Shown piece after piece: positions 9,729 to 18,561 of a DNA stretch of 25,795 nt. The stretch lies in NCBI GenBank assembly GCA_025351615.1, contig JANXVP010000135.1:1-25795 (forward strand), written 5' to 3'. The stretch is from Ramlibacter sp. GTDB lineage: Bacteria > Pseudomonadota > Gammaproteobacteria > Burkholderiales > Burkholderiaceae_C. The stretch's first letter is position 1. Every line of letters starts with the position of its first letter. The position numbers were made by a program, and so were the translations under genes. The notes beneath the pieces are model-generated. The model made no database searches. It worked only from the letters and a program-made list of their open reading frames with translations, and was not told where the DNA came from.

Positions 9729-11105
9729 TTACTTACACTGATTGGTGGGCTTGACACCCGCATCGGCGAGGATGCTCACCAGCAGCGGATTCTTGCTGGT
9801 GGGCAGGGGGAGCTTGTCGAAGTCGAGAAATTTGGGAATCAGGGTGGGCCGGCCGGTCTCGCCGGCCAGGCCGGCGAATCCGGCCTCGTTCTTGCCGAGG
9901 TGCAGGATCTCGGTGGCGGTCGCGATCTCGATGTGGCCATCACGCACGAAGACAAACAGGCCTTCCCGGTCATCCGACACGTTGTCGTGCGAAAACAACT
10001 TGGGCGGAACCTGAACGCCGTCCGGGCGCGGACCGTCCGACGGCGGCTCGCTGGTGACCGGCCGGATTCCGTTGCGCGAAATGAACAGCCCCTGGCCCGC
10101 CTGCAGCACCTCGAGGGCCGAGCCTCCCTGCGGCGTCACGTCGATCGCGCCCAGCCAGGTGAAGATCGTCATGCCAGCGTCGTCACCGCCGCCTTCTTCC
10201 TGCGCACAAGGGCCGGTGCAGACGATATCGAAGCCGGTGCCACGGATGCCGATGGTGGCCGTCGCGGTGCTGAAGCCCACGTTGCGATTGTTGGACTTGG
10301 CGATCAAGCCGGTGAGCGCACGGACCGACCCCCTCAGGATCGACGCCAGGAAGCGGCCTTCACCGGCGTTCTGGCCGTCATAGACGAAGTTGTCGACGCG
10401 AAAGCGGGTGGTCTGGCCGAGCGTGATCCGGGTGTCGTCCCGAAACGCCAGCACTGCGCGGGTTTCGCGGCTGGTTTCGACGACGTCCCCGGGATAGACG
10501 CTGCCGCCGTCCACCAGCCGGCGTCGCACGCCGGCGGCATCGGTGGCGTTCAGTTCGCCTTGCGCGGTGACCACCCTGGCACTGGCCTGCACGGCGTTGG
10601 GCCGGGCGGTCTCCTGGACCCGCGAGGATTCGGCCGCGCATTCGCGGGTGCACAGGCGTGCGTCGAAGTCGGTCCCGCGGATGCCGATGGTGGCGGTGCT
10701 GGTCTGCACTTTCGCCGCGTTCGGCGAGTTCTTGGAGATCAGTCCCGTCACTGCCCGAAAACCGCCACGCACCAGCTGCATCAGCATGCTGTTGTCGGGC
10801 GCGTTTTCCTTGAAATGGTAATGCTGCAGGATTATTTCGGAGTTCGGCCGGATCGTCATCCGGGTGCCGTCGTCCAGTTTGATGATGGCCGAGGCGCCCT
10901 CTGACGTGGTCAGGCGGTCGCCTTCCCGCAGGCTCAGGCCCTTGCCGAGCGTCCTGGGGCCTTGTCCGGGGGTCTGGGCGAAGCCGACGCCACGCGCGAA
11001 CTCGACTTCGCCGGCAAGCTGGGCGCTCGCGGCCCCCGCGGTCAGCAGCAAACCCAATCCGAAGGCCACGGGCGCGAGCCGCGTGAGACAGTTGTGCAAG
11101 GTCAT
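9729..11105 (-). CDS. Secreted protein with two tandem FecR domains
   Basis: A 458-residue exported protein. A signal peptide ends near A28 (AASA|QL). Two FecR domains follow, at about residues 52-156 and 200-300. Each has a phrase of the type LRExD/YPGDxxxTs, a DGTRxTI-like strand, RGxxRAxTGLIxK and a closing TATIGIRGTxFD. Each repeat ends in a CTxxC motif (C152/C156 and C296/C300). In the TonB systems FecR is a transmembrane anti-sigma factor, but free-standing periplasmic FecR-domain proteins like this one commonly sit beside TpsB transporters, and their role is unknown. There is no cytoplasmic anti-sigma domain, so a sigma-regulator role is unlikely. A GGAGG at 11115-11119 lies nine bases from the ATG at 11103-11105. 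It is probably co-transcribed with the TpsB gene. Confidence 0.87.
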   Translation of the reverse strand: MTLHNCLTRLAPVAFGLGLLLTAGAASAQLAGEVEFARGVGFAQTPGQGPRTLGKGLSLREGDRLTTSEGASAIIKLDDGTRMTIRPNSEIILQHYHFKENAPDNSMLMQLVRGGFRAVTGLISKNSPNAAKVQTSTATIGIRGTDFDARLCTRECAAESSRVQETARPNAVQASARVVTAQGELNATDAAGVRRRLVDGGSVYPGDVVETSRETRAVLAFRDDTRITLGQTTRFRVDNFVYDGQNAGEGRFLASILRGSVRALTGLIAKSNNRNVGFSTATATIGIRGTGFDIVCTGPCAQEEGGGDDAGMTIFTWLGAIDVTPQGGSALEVLQAGQGLFISRNGIRPVTSEPPSDGPRPDGVQVPPKLFSHDNVSDDREGLFVFVRDGHIEIATATEILHLGKNEAGFAGLAGETGRPTLIPKFLDFDKLPLPTSKNPLLVSILADAGVKPTNQCK

Positions 11106-11175
11106 GATGACTTACCTCCGGATACCCATTTTCTCAACAGGAAGAACTCCATGGGTTATACACGTTGCCCCCTGC

Positions 11176-11216
11176 GCACGGGAAGTCCCGGCCGGGCTGC
11201 CTGGCGGCCCCCGTGC
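11176..11216. other. Inverted repeat between the dehydrogenase and FecR genes
   Basis: GCACGGG (11176-11182) pairs with CCCGTGC (11210-11216) around a loop that contains a second palindrome, CCCGGCCGGG (11187-11196). It lies in the 185-base gap downstream of the large dehydrogenase gene. No T-run follows on either strand, so it could be a factor-dependent end or processing structure rather than a classic intrinsic terminator. Confidence 0.4.
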
Positions 11217-11290
11217 GGGATTTCACGCTCGTCAGTCATTTGCCCCACACCTTCGCCCTACGAACTGGGGAGGCCCGTCCGACCCAAGCC

Positions 11291-14200
11291 TCAGACCAGG
11301 ACGCGTTCGATGCCGCCGCTGTTGGCTGCCGCGACGTAATCGGGCATCCAGTTGCCGCCCAGGATCTTGTTCGCCATTTCGACCACGATGTAGTCGGCCT
11401 CGAGCAGCCCGTTTTGCAGATCGGCGCCGTAACGTGACAGGCCCTGCAGGCAACTCGGGCAGCTGGTGAGGATCTTGATGTTGTCGGTGGCGCCGACCTT
11501 GCCCGCATCCCGCAGCGCCGCCTCGTCCTTGCGCAGTTCCTCCTCCTTGCGGAAGCGGACCTGCGTGGCGATGTCCGGCCGCGACACGCCGAAGGTGCCG
11601 GACTCGCCGCAACACCGGTCGGACTTGCGCACGTTGTCGCCCATCAGGCCTTTGACCGTCTTCATCGGATCCTGCAGCTTCATCGGCGTATGGCAGGGGT
11701 CGTGGTACAGGTAGCCCGCCTGGTCCTGCAGCGTGATGCCTTTTTCCAGCAGGTATTCGTGGATGTCGATGATGCGGCAGCCCGGGAAAATCTTGCCGAA
11801 CTCATAGCCTTGCAGCTGGTCGTAGCAGGTGCCGCAACTGACCACCACGGTCTTGATGTCAAGATAGTTCAGCGTGTTGGCGACACGGTGGAACAACACC
11901 CGGTTGTCGGTGATGATCTTCTCGGCCTTGTCGAACTGGCCGGAGCCGCGTTGCGGATAGCCGCAGCACAGATACCCCGGCGGCAGCACGGTCTGCACGC
12001 CCGCGTGCCAGAGCATGGCCTGCGTGGCCAGCCCGACCTGCGAGAACAGACGCTCCGAGCCGCAACCCGGGAAATAAAACACCGCCTCGGTCTCCGACGT
12101 GGTGGTCTTCGGGTTGCGGATGATGGGAACGTAATCCTTGTCCTCGATGTCCAGCAGCGCCCGCGCGGTCTTCTTCGGCAAGCCGCCCGGCAGCTTCTTG
12201 TTGATGAAGTGGATCACCTGTTCCTTGACCGGCGAGCGCTCGTGCGTCGCCGGTGGGCGGTTGACCTGCATCCGGGCCAGTCCACGCAGGATGTCATTGC
12301 CCAATCGCTGCAGCTTGAAGCCGACGCCGACCACCGCCGCGCGAATGAACTTGATCGTCTCCGGATTGGTGGCGTTGAGCATCAGCATGGCCGCGGCATT
12401 GCCCGGGCGGAACGTCTTCTGTCCCATCTTGCGCAGCAGGTTGCGCATGTTCATCGACACGTCGCCAAAATCGATCTTCACCGGACAGGGCGATTCGCAC
12501 TTGTGGCACACCGTGCAATGGTCGGCGACGTCCTCGAATTCCTGCCAGTGCTTGATCGAGACGCCGCGCCGGGTCTGCTCCTCGTACAAAAAGGCCTCGA
12601 CCAGCAAGGAGGTGGCGAGGATCTTGTTGCGCGGGCTGTACAGCAGGTTGGCGCGCGGCACGTGCGTCGCGCAAACCGGCTTGCACTTGCCGCAGCGCAG
12701 GCAGTCCTTGATGCTGTCGGCGATGGCGCCGATGTCGGACTGCTGCATGATCAGCGACTCGTGTCCCATCAGCCCGAAGCTGGGCGTGTAGGCGTTGGTC
12801 AGGTCGGCATAGACGCCGAGCAAGGGCGCGTCGTCGCCTTCCAGTGGCGGCTGTCCCGTGCTTGCCGCAGCGGCTTGCGCGGGGCGCAGCAGCTTGCCCT
12901 TGTTGAACCGGCCCTGCGGATCGACCCGCAGCTTGTAGTCGGCGAAGGGCTTGAGCTCCTCGTCGGTCAGGAATTCCAGTTTGGTGATGCCGATGCCGTG
13001 CTCGCCGGAGATCACCCCATTGAGCGACCGGGCCAGCGCCATGATGCGTTTGACGGCCTGGTGCGCGCTTTGCAGCATCTCGTAGTCGTCGCTGTTGACG
13101 GGAATGTTGGTGTGGACGTTGCCGTCTCCCGCATGCATGTGCAGCGCCACCCAGACCCGCCCCTTCAACACCCGCTTGTGGACCGCATTGCACTGCGCCA
13201 GGATCGGCCCGAAGGCTTCGCCGACGAAGATCGACTGCAGCGGCGCGCGGATCTGAGTTTTCCAGCTGGCGCGCAGCGTGTGGTCCTGCAGCTGCGCAAA
13301 CAGCTGTTCGACGTCCTGCAGCCAGCCGCGCCACAAGCTGCGCACGTCCCGCACGACCTGCAGCGCCTGCCCGACCCGGTCTTCCAGCAGCTCGGCCGAC
13401 GGAATCTCGTTGGCATCGTCGTGCTGGCCGAGGGGAAGATCGCCCCGGCTGAAAAAAGCCTCCAGCTCGTCGGCCAGGGCAATCTTGTTGCGCAGGCTCA
13501 GCTCGATGTTGATGCGCTCGATGCCGTCGGTGTATTCGGCCATCCGCGGCAGCGGAATCACCACGTCTTCGTTGATCTTGAAGGCGTTCGTGTGCTTGCT
13601 GATGGCCGCGGTGCGCTTGCGATCGAGCCAGAACTTCTTGCGCGCCTCGGGGCTGATCGCGATGAAGCCTTCGCCGTTGCGCGAGTTGGCGATCCGCACC
13701 ACCTCCGAGGTGACACGCGCAACCGCATCGGCGTCGTCGCCGGAAATGTCGCCCACCAGCACCATCTTGGGCAGCCCGGCGCGCTTGGACTTGGTCGAAT
13801 AGCCCACCGCCCGCAGGTAGCGGTCGTCCAGGTGCTCGAGGCCGGCCAGCAGCACGCCAGAGCGCTTCTGCTCGGCGAACATGAAGTCCTTGATCTCGAC
13901 GATGCTCGGCACCGCGTCGCGCGCATTGCCGAAGAATTCCATGCAGACCGTGCGGGTGTGCTGCGGCATCCGGTGCACCACCCAGCGGCCGCTGGTGATG
14001 AGCCCGTCGCAGCCTTCCTTCTGGACGCCGGGCAGGCCCGAGAGGAACTTGTCGGTGACGTCCTTGCCCAGGCCCTCCTTGCGGAAGGTGGAGCCCGGAA
14101 TCACCAGCCGCTCGGTGCGGATCGGCGTCTTGCCGTCGGCCTCGAAATACTTCAGCTCGAAACTCGCGAGTTGGGCGTCGTGGATCTTGCCGAAGTTGTG

Positions 14201-15208
14201 GTCCAGGCGCGTGACTTCCAGCCACTGCGCCTGCGGCGTCACCATCCGCCACGAGACCAGGTTGTCCAGCGCCGTGCCCCACAGCACAGCCTTCTTGCCA
14301 CCGGCGTTCATGGCGATGTTGCCGCCGATGCATGAGGCTTCGGCCGATGTCGGATCGACGGCAAAAACAAAGCCGGCGCGCTCGGCCGCATCGGCCACGC
14401 GCTGGGTGACCACGCCCGCTTCGGTCCATACGGTCGGCACAGGTTGCGCGTGGCCGGGAATCGAGACCAGCTCGACTTCGGTCATCGCCTCGAGCTTCTC
14501 GGTGTTGATCACCGCGCTCTTCCAGGTCAGCGGAATCGCGCCGCCGGTGTAGCCCGTGCCGCCCCCGCGCGGGATGATGGTCAGGTCCAGATCGATGCAG
14601 CCCTGGACCAGGCCGGCCATCTCGGCTTCGGTGTCAGGGGTCAGCACCACGAACGGGTATTCGACGCGCCAGTCGGTGGCGTCGGTGACATGCGAGACCC
14701 GCGACAGCCCGTCGAACTTGATGTTGTCCTTCGCCGTATACCGGCGCAGCACCCGCTGCGTCCGCCGTCGCAAGTCCGCCGCCGACGTGAAGCCCGCATC
14801 GAAGTTTTTCACTGCGACGGTCGCGGCCTTGAGCAGTTCACCGACCACCGCATCGCGGGCCGGGTCGGCATCGGGTGTCCGGCGCTTTTCCACTTCGGCC
14901 AGCCGGTGCTCCAGCGCCTCGACCAGCAAACGCCGCCGCTTCGGGTTGTCCAGCAGGTCGTCCTGCAGGTAAGGGTTGCGCTGCACCACCCAGATGTCGC
15001 CGAGCACCTCGTACAGCATGCGCGCCGAGCGGCCTGTGCTTCGCTCCGCCCGCAGCTGCAACAGCACCTCCCAAGCCCGGGCGCCGAGCAGGCGGATCAC
15101 GATCTCGCGGTCGGAGAACGAGGTGTAGTTGTATGGAATCTCGCGCAACCGGGGCACATCGCCCGGGACCGCGGCCATGAGTTGGTTGAGCGTTGTGGGT
15201 GCGTTCAT
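11291..15208 (-). CDS. Fused FAD/FMN dehydrogenase and Fe-S oxidoreductase (DUF3683, GlcD-GlcF-like)
   Basis: A 1305-residue single-chain flavin/iron-sulfur dehydrogenase. In order: a DUF3683 domain (about 1-180, with [20 protein letters not shown]); an FAD-binding type 4 domain (about 185-330, with [17 protein letters not shown] and [20 protein letters not shown]); an FAD-oxidase C domain (to about 780, with [15 protein letters not shown] and [13 protein letters not shown]); two 4Fe-4S motifs (C836/C839/C842/C846 and C898/C901/C904/C908); and two CCG domains (C1049, C1081-C1082, C1125/C1128; then C1172, C1199-C1200, C1250/C1253). This is the GlcD plus GlcF architecture in one chain, so it should oxidise a 2-hydroxy acid such as D-lactate, glycolate or D-2-hydroxyglutarate and pass electrons to the quinone pool. 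The substrate is not deducible. The ATG at 15206-15208 gives the family N-terminus but has no clear ribosome binding site. It is transcribed divergently from ugpB. Confidence 0.92.
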   Translation of the reverse strand: MNAPTTLNQLMAAVPGDVPRLREIPYNYTSFSDREIVIRLLGARAWEVLLQLRAERSTGRSARMLYEVLGDIWVVQRNPYLQDDLLDNPKRRRLLVEALEHRLAEVEKRRTPDADPARDAVVGELLKAATVAVKNFDAGFTSAADLRRRTQRVLRRYTAKDNIKFDGLSRVSHVTDATDWRVEYPFVVLTPDTEAEMAGLVQGCIDLDLTIIPRGGGTGYTGGAIPLTWKSAVINTEKLEAMTEVELVSIPGHAQPVPTVWTEAGVVTQRVADAAERAGFVFAVDPTSAEASCIGGNIAMNAGGKKAVLWGTALDNLVSWRMVTPQAQWLEVTRLDHNFGKIHDAQLASFELKYFEADGKTPIRTERLVIPGSTFRKEGLGKDVTDKFLSGLPGVQKEGCDGLITSGRWVVHRMPQHTRTVCMEFFGNARDAVPSIVEIKDFMFAEQKRSGVLLAGLEHLDDRYLRAVGYSTKSKRAGLPKMVLVGDISGDDADAVARVTSEVVRIANSRNGEGFIAISPEARKKFWLDRKRTAAISKHTNAFKINEDVVIPLPRMAEYTDGIERINIELSLRNKIALADELEAFFSRGDLPLGQHDDANEIPSAELLEDRVGQALQVVRDVRSLWRGWLQDVEQLFAQLQDHTLRASWKTQIRAPLQSIFVGEAFGPILAQCNAVHKRVLKGRVWVALHMHAGDGNVHTNIPVNSDDYEMLQSAHQAVKRIMALARSLNGVISGEHGIGITKLEFLTDEELKPFADYKLRVDPQGRFNKGKLLRPAQAAAASTGQPPLEGDDAPLLGVYADLTNAYTPSFGLMGHESLIMQQSDIGAIADSIKDCLRCGKCKPVCATHVPRANLLYSPRNKILATSLLVEAFLYEEQTRRGVSIKHWQEFEDVADHCTVCHKCESPCPVKIDFGDVSMNMRNLLRKMGQKTFRPGNAAAMLMLNATNPETIKFIRAAVVGVGFKLQRLGNDILRGLARMQVNRPPATHERSPVKEQVIHFINKKLPGGLPKKTARALLDIEDKDYVPIIRNPKTTTSETEAVFYFPGCGSERLFSQVGLATQAMLWHAGVQTVLPPGYLCCGYPQRGSGQFDKAEKIITDNRVLFHRVANTLNYLDIKTVVVSCGTCYDQLQGYEFGKIFPGCRIIDIHEYLLEKGITLQDQAGYLYHDPCHTPMKLQDPMKTVKGLMGDNVRKSDRCCGESGTFGVSRPDIATQVRFRKEEELRKDEAALRDAGKVGATDNIKILTSCPSCLQGLSRYGADLQNGLLEADYIVVEMANKILGGNWMPDYVAAANSGGIERVLV

Positions 15209-15332
15209 CGGGTGGGGTGTCAGCCAGGCGACAGCATGGAGAAGGTCGAAGATTCATGGTACCGCAGTGCAGCAATCCTTCGTTGGCGTGGAGTCTCTGC
15301 GCGGCGATGGCTCCGCCTCATGGAAACCCCGC

Positions 15333-15372
15333 TTGTGAGGCGGCAGCAGGCCCGCTTAAATCCCGCTGTCAT
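15333..15372 (+). promoter_or_regulatory. Candidate ugp promoter and Pho-box-like half site
   Basis: TTGTGA (15333-15338) and TTAAAT (15356-15361) are separated by 17 bases, each matching four of six sigma-70 consensus positions. CTGTCAT at 15366-15372 is a perfect PhoB-box half and is followed by AAAA, as in known Pho boxes. The expected second CTGTCAT eleven bases on is degenerate (AGTTTGT), and the unit eleven bases before (CTTAAAT) matches four of seven. E. coli ugp belongs to the Pho regulon, which is why this is worth recording. The start codon lies 40 bases downstream. Confidence 0.4.
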
Positions 15373-15411
15373 AAAAAGTTTGTAAGCTCAGTCCGATTCG
15401 AGGAGTCCTTG

Positions 15412-16719
15412 ATGAAATTGAAATTTGTCGCCGCCTGCGCCCTGGCCGTCGCTGTCACCCTGCCCGCCCAGGCCCAGACTGAAATCCAGTGGTGGCATTC
15501 TATGACCGCCGTCAATAACGAATGGGTGAATGACCTGGCCAAACAGTTCAACGAGAGCCAGAAGGACTACAAGGTCGTGCCCACGTACAAGGGCAGCTAC
15601 GACGAATCGATGACGGCGTCGATTGCGGCCTTCCGGGCCGGCAACGCGCCGCATATCCTGCAGGTGTTCGAAGTGGGCACTGCCACGATGATGGCCAGCA
15701 AGGGCGCGATCGTGCCGGTCGGGCAGGTGATGAAGGATGCGGGCGAGAAGTTCGATCCGGCCGGCTACATTTCCGCCGTCGCAGGCTACTACACAGCGCC
15801 CAACGGGCAGATGCTGAGCTTCCCCCTGAACAGCTCGACCACCATTTTTTACTTCAACAAGGACGCGTTCAAGGCCGCCGGGCTGCCCACCGACAAGGCG
15901 CCCTCCACCTGGCCCGAAGTGGTCGTTGCCGCCGCCAAGCTCAAGGCGTCCGGTCACAAATGCCCGTTCACCACGGCCTGGCAGGGCTGGACCCAGCTGG
16001 AAAGCTTTTCGGCCTGGCACAACGTCGAGTTCGCGTCCAGAAGCAACGGCCTGGCCGGCCTCGACGCGCGCATGAAAGTCAATTCGCCGCTGCACGTGCG
16101 CCACATCGAGAACCTGGCCAACATGGCCAAGCAGGGGCTGTTCGTCTACAAGGGCCGCGGCAACGTGCCGGAAGCCAGCTTCATCTCGGGCGAGTGCGCC
16201 ATGATCAACACGTCCTCCGGCTTCTACGGCAACGTCGCCAAGAACGCCAAGTTCGCCTACGGTCTGGCTCCCCTGCCCTACTACCCCGATGTGCCGGGCG
16301 CGCCCCAGAACACGGTCATCGGCGGCGCCAGCCTGTGGGTGATGTCCGGCAAGAAGCCGGTCGACTACAAGGGCGTGGCGAAGTTCTTCAGCTTCATCTC
16401 GACACCGGAAGTCCAGTCGGCCAGCCACAAGCGCACCGGCTACCTGCCGGTGACCACGGCGGCCTACAAGCTGACCGAAGATTCGGGCTTCTACAAGCAG
16501 AACCCCGGGACCGACGTCGCGGTGACGCAAATGATCCGCAAGGTCACGGACAAGAGCCGCGGCATCCGCCTGGGCAACTACGTGCAGGTCCGCGCCATCG
16601 AGGACGAGGAACTCGAACAGGTGTGGAACGGCAAGAAGACAGCCAAGGAGGCGCTCGACGCAATCGTGACCCGCGGCAACGAACAGCTGGAGCGCTTCCA
16701 GAAGGCGAACAAGGGCTGA
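15412..16719 (+). CDS. ugpB: sn-Glycerol-3-phosphate ABC transporter substrate-binding protein
   Basis: A 435-residue periplasmic binding protein (E. coli UgpB is 438) that captures sn-glycerol-3-phosphate and glycerophosphodiesters for the UgpAEC importer. A signal peptide ends near A21 (PAQA|QTE). The mature protein opens with IQWWHSM, the UgpB-type ligand-site tryptophan/histidine cluster, and continues with the family pattern SFPLNSSTTIFYFNKDAF and TAWQGWTQLESFSAWHN. The GGASLWVMSGK and RTGYLPVTTAAY stretches are typical. An AGGAG (15401-15405) lies six bases before the ATG, which settles the start; the longer open frame upstream is not coding. It is first in the ugpBAECQ operon and ends inside a strong stem-loop. 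Specificity is inferred from the whole operon. Confidence 0.95.
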   Translation: MKLKFVAACALAVAVTLPAQAQTEIQWWHSMTAVNNEWVNDLAKQFNESQKDYKVVPTYKGSYDESMTASIAAFRAGNAPHILQVFEVGTATMMASKGAIVPVGQVMKDAGEKFDPAGYISAVAGYYTAPNGQMLSFPLNSSTTIFYFNKDAFKAAGLPTDKAPSTWPEVVVAAAKLKASGHKCPFTTAWQGWTQLESFSAWHNVEFASRSNGLAGLDARMKVNSPLHVRHIENLANMAKQGLFVYKGRGNVPEASFISGECAMINTSSGFYGNVAKNAKFAYGLAPLPYYPDVPGAPQNTVIGGASLWVMSGKKPVDYKGVAKFFSFISTPEVQSASHKRTGYLPVTTAAYKLTEDSGFYKQNPGTDVAVTQMIRKVTDKSRGIRLGNYVQVRAIEDEELEQVWNGKKTAKEALDAIVTRGNEQLERFQKANKG

Positions 16720-16735
16720 CGCCCTTGTTCGCCTT
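16702..16735 (+). other. Perfect 15-bp stem-loop carrying the ugpB stop codon in its loop
   Basis: Bases 16702-16716 and 16721-16735 are perfect reverse complements with a four-base loop, TGAC, whose first three bases are the ugpB stop codon. Only a short TTT lies near the 3' end, so a stabilising or partial-termination intercistronic hairpin is more likely than a full intrinsic terminator. Such structures typically let the binding protein be made in excess over the permease. Confidence 0.75.
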
Positions 16736-16764
16736 TGGCGGTATCGACGGCACCCCCTCCCCTG

Positions 16765-16789
16765 CCCTCCACCGCCAAGCGGGAGAGGG
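16765..16789. repeat. Imperfect intergenic palindrome between ugpB and ugpA
   Basis: CCCTCCACCGC, a three-base loop CAA, then GCGGGAGAGGG: an 11-bp stem with two mismatches. It looks like a degraded copy of the dispersed palindrome CCCTCTCCCGC(A)AGCGGGAGAGGG seen in many proteobacterial genomes. Copy number cannot be judged from this window. Confidence 0.45.
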
Positions 16790-16815
16790 TGGCAGGTAGT
16801 ACGCGACAATCAACC

Positions 16816-17697
16816 ATGGAAAAGCGCGTCGTCTTCCGTTCGAGCTGGCTGCCCTGGCTGTTGCTGGCGCCGCAGATGGCGGTCATCCTCGTGTTTTTCT
16901 TCTGGCCGGCGGCGCAGGCGGTTCTGCAGTCGATGCAGCAGCAGGACGCTTTCGGCACGTCGATCGAATTCGTCGGTTCGGCCAACTTCAGGCAACTGTT
17001 TGCCGACCCCGGCTACCTGGAATCGTTCAAGACCACGGCGCTGTTTTCCGTGCTCGTTGCCGGCATCGGCATCAGCCTGTCGCTGTTGCTGGCGGTGTTC
17101 GCCGACCGCATCGTGCGTGGGTCCACGTTCTACAGGACCATGCTGGTGCTGCCCTACGCGGTGGCGCCTTCCGTGGCTGCCGTGCTGTGGGTCTTCATGT
17201 TCTCGCCCTCGCTCGGCGTGGTGTCGTATGCGCTGGGCAAGTTCGGCATCGACTGGAACCACCTGCTCAATTCGGGTCACGCGATGACGCTGATCGTGAT
17301 GGCCGCCGTGTGGAAGCAGATTTCCTACAACTTCCTGTTTTTCCTGGCGGGCCTGCAGTCGATTCCCAAGTCGCTGATCGAAGCCGCAGCCATCGACGGC
17401 GCGCGCCCCTGGCGCCGCTTCTGGACGGTCCAGTTTCCCCTGCTCTCGCCCACCACCTTTTTCCTGCTGGTCATCAATGTCATTTACGCCTTCTTCGACA
17501 CCTTCGCCATCGTCGACGCGGCCACGCAGGGGGGGCCCGGCAGGGACACCTCGATTCTGGTTTACAAGGTCTACTACGACGGCTTCAAGGCGATGGACCT
17601 GGGCGGCTCGGCAGCCCAGTCCGTGATCCTGATGGCGATCGTCGTCGCGCTGACCGTGGTCCAGTTCCGTTACGTCGAGAAGAAGGTCCAGTACTGA
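16816..17697 (+). CDS. ugpA: sn-Glycerol-3-phosphate ABC transporter permease UgpA
   Basis: A 293-residue inner-membrane permease (E. coli 295), one half of the UgpAE channel. Six hydrophobic segments are visible, beginning with [20 protein letters not shown]. The cytoplasmic EAA loop that docks on the ATPase is [20 protein letters not shown] (about residues 193-212). The [19 protein letters not shown] stretch is characteristic of UgpA/MalF-type carbohydrate permeases. The ATG at 16816-16818 gives the normal N-terminus ([14 protein letters not shown]). No clear Shine-Dalgarno is present, and an open frame extends upstream through a palindrome that should not be coding. It is 96 bases after ugpB and 12 bases before ugpE. 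Confidence 0.95.
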   Translation: MEKRVVFRSSWLPWLLLAPQMAVILVFFFWPAAQAVLQSMQQQDAFGTSIEFVGSANFRQLFADPGYLESFKTTALFSVLVAGIGISLSLLLAVFADRIVRGSTFYRTMLVLPYAVAPSVAAVLWVFMFSPSLGVVSYALGKFGIDWNHLLNSGHAMTLIVMAAVWKQISYNFLFFLAGLQSIPKSLIEAAAIDGARPWRRFWTVQFPLLSPTTFFLLVINVIYAFFDTFAIVDAATQGGPGRDTSILVYKVYYDGFKAMDLGGSAAQSVILMAIVVALTVVQFRYVEKKVQY

Positions 17698-17709
17698 TGG
17701 ACGCGACCC

Positions 17710-18561
17710 ATGGTTGAGAAAAGGGGAACCCAAGGCCTGCTGGCCCATGCGGTGGTGATGCTCGGCGTTCTGGTCGTCGCGTTCCCGCTGTACCTCGCCT
17801 TCGTGGCGTCGACCCACACGGCGCAGGAGATCGTGCAGGCGCCGATGCCCCTGCTGCCGGGCAGCCACATGTGGGAAAGCTACAAGTCGGCACTGTTCGG
17901 GCGCGAAGCCAGCGCGGGCTCCAACGCACCCGTGGCCCACATGATGTGGGTCAGCCTGGTCACCGCGCTGGTGATCTCGATCGGCAAGATTTCGATCTCG
18001 CTGCTGTCGGCCTTCGCGATCGTGTACTTCCGCTTTCCGCTGCGCAAGACCTTCTTCTGGGCCATCTTCGTGACCCTGATGCTGCCGGTCGAGGTGCGGA
18101 TCCTGCCGACCTACCAGGTGCTGTCCGATCTTCACATGCTCAACAGCTATGCGGGGCTCACGGTGCCGCTGATCGCCTCGGCCACGGCCACCTTCCTGTT
18201 CCGGCAGTTCTTCATGACCGTCCCCGACGAACTCACCGAGGCTTCGCGCATGGATGGCGCCAGCCCGATGCGGTTCTTCTTCGACGTGCTGCTGCCGCTG
18301 TCGAAGACCTCGATGGCGGCGCTGTTCGTCATCCAGTTCATCTACGGCTGGAACCAGTACCTCTGGCCGCTGCTCGCGACGACCGGTGAAGACATGTACC
18401 CCGTGGTGGTCGGCATCAAGCGGATGATTGCCGGCGGCGACTCGCAAAACGAATGGAACGTCGTGATGGCAACCGCCATCCTGGCGATGCTGCCGCCGGC
18501 CGTCGTGGTGGTCGGCATGCAGAAATGGTTCGTCAAGGGCCTGGTGGATACGGAGAAATAA
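17710..18561 (+). CDS. ugpE: sn-Glycerol-3-phosphate ABC transporter permease UgpE
   Basis: A 283-residue inner-membrane permease (E. coli 281), partner of UgpA. Membrane segments start with [20 protein letters not shown]. The EAA loop is [20 protein letters not shown], and the family phrase [20 protein letters not shown] follows. The ATG at 17710-17712 is chosen because it gives the usual length; no Shine-Dalgarno is visible. A six-codon reading frame begins at an ATG (17697-17699) overlapping the ugpA stop and ends at 17717, just inside ugpE, so ribosomes may reach this start by reinitiation. The stop overlaps the ugpC ATG by one base (TAATG). Confidence 0.95.
   Translation: MVEKRGTQGLLAHAVVMLGVLVVAFPLYLAFVASTHTAQEIVQAPMPLLPGSHMWESYKSALFGREASAGSNAPVAHMMWVSLVTALVISIGKISISLLSAFAIVYFRFPLRKTFFWAIFVTLMLPVEVRILPTYQVLSDLHMLNSYAGLTVPLIASATATFLFRQFFMTVPDELTEASRMDGASPMRFFFDVLLPLSKTSMAALFVIQFIYGWNQYLWPLLATTGEDMYPVVVGIKRMIAGGDSQNEWNVVMATAILAMLPPAVVVVGMQKWFVKGLVDTEK

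Noticed and set aside
11690..14335. 881-codon plus-strand open frame antisense to the large dehydrogenase
   Set aside because: Composition is typical of a reverse-complement shadow, and the opposite strand has complete FAD and Fe-S motifs.
15193..15411. Upstream in-frame extension of ugpB
   Set aside because: It would bury the signal peptide and the strong AGGAG before the ATG at 15412, and it crosses the divergent promoter region.
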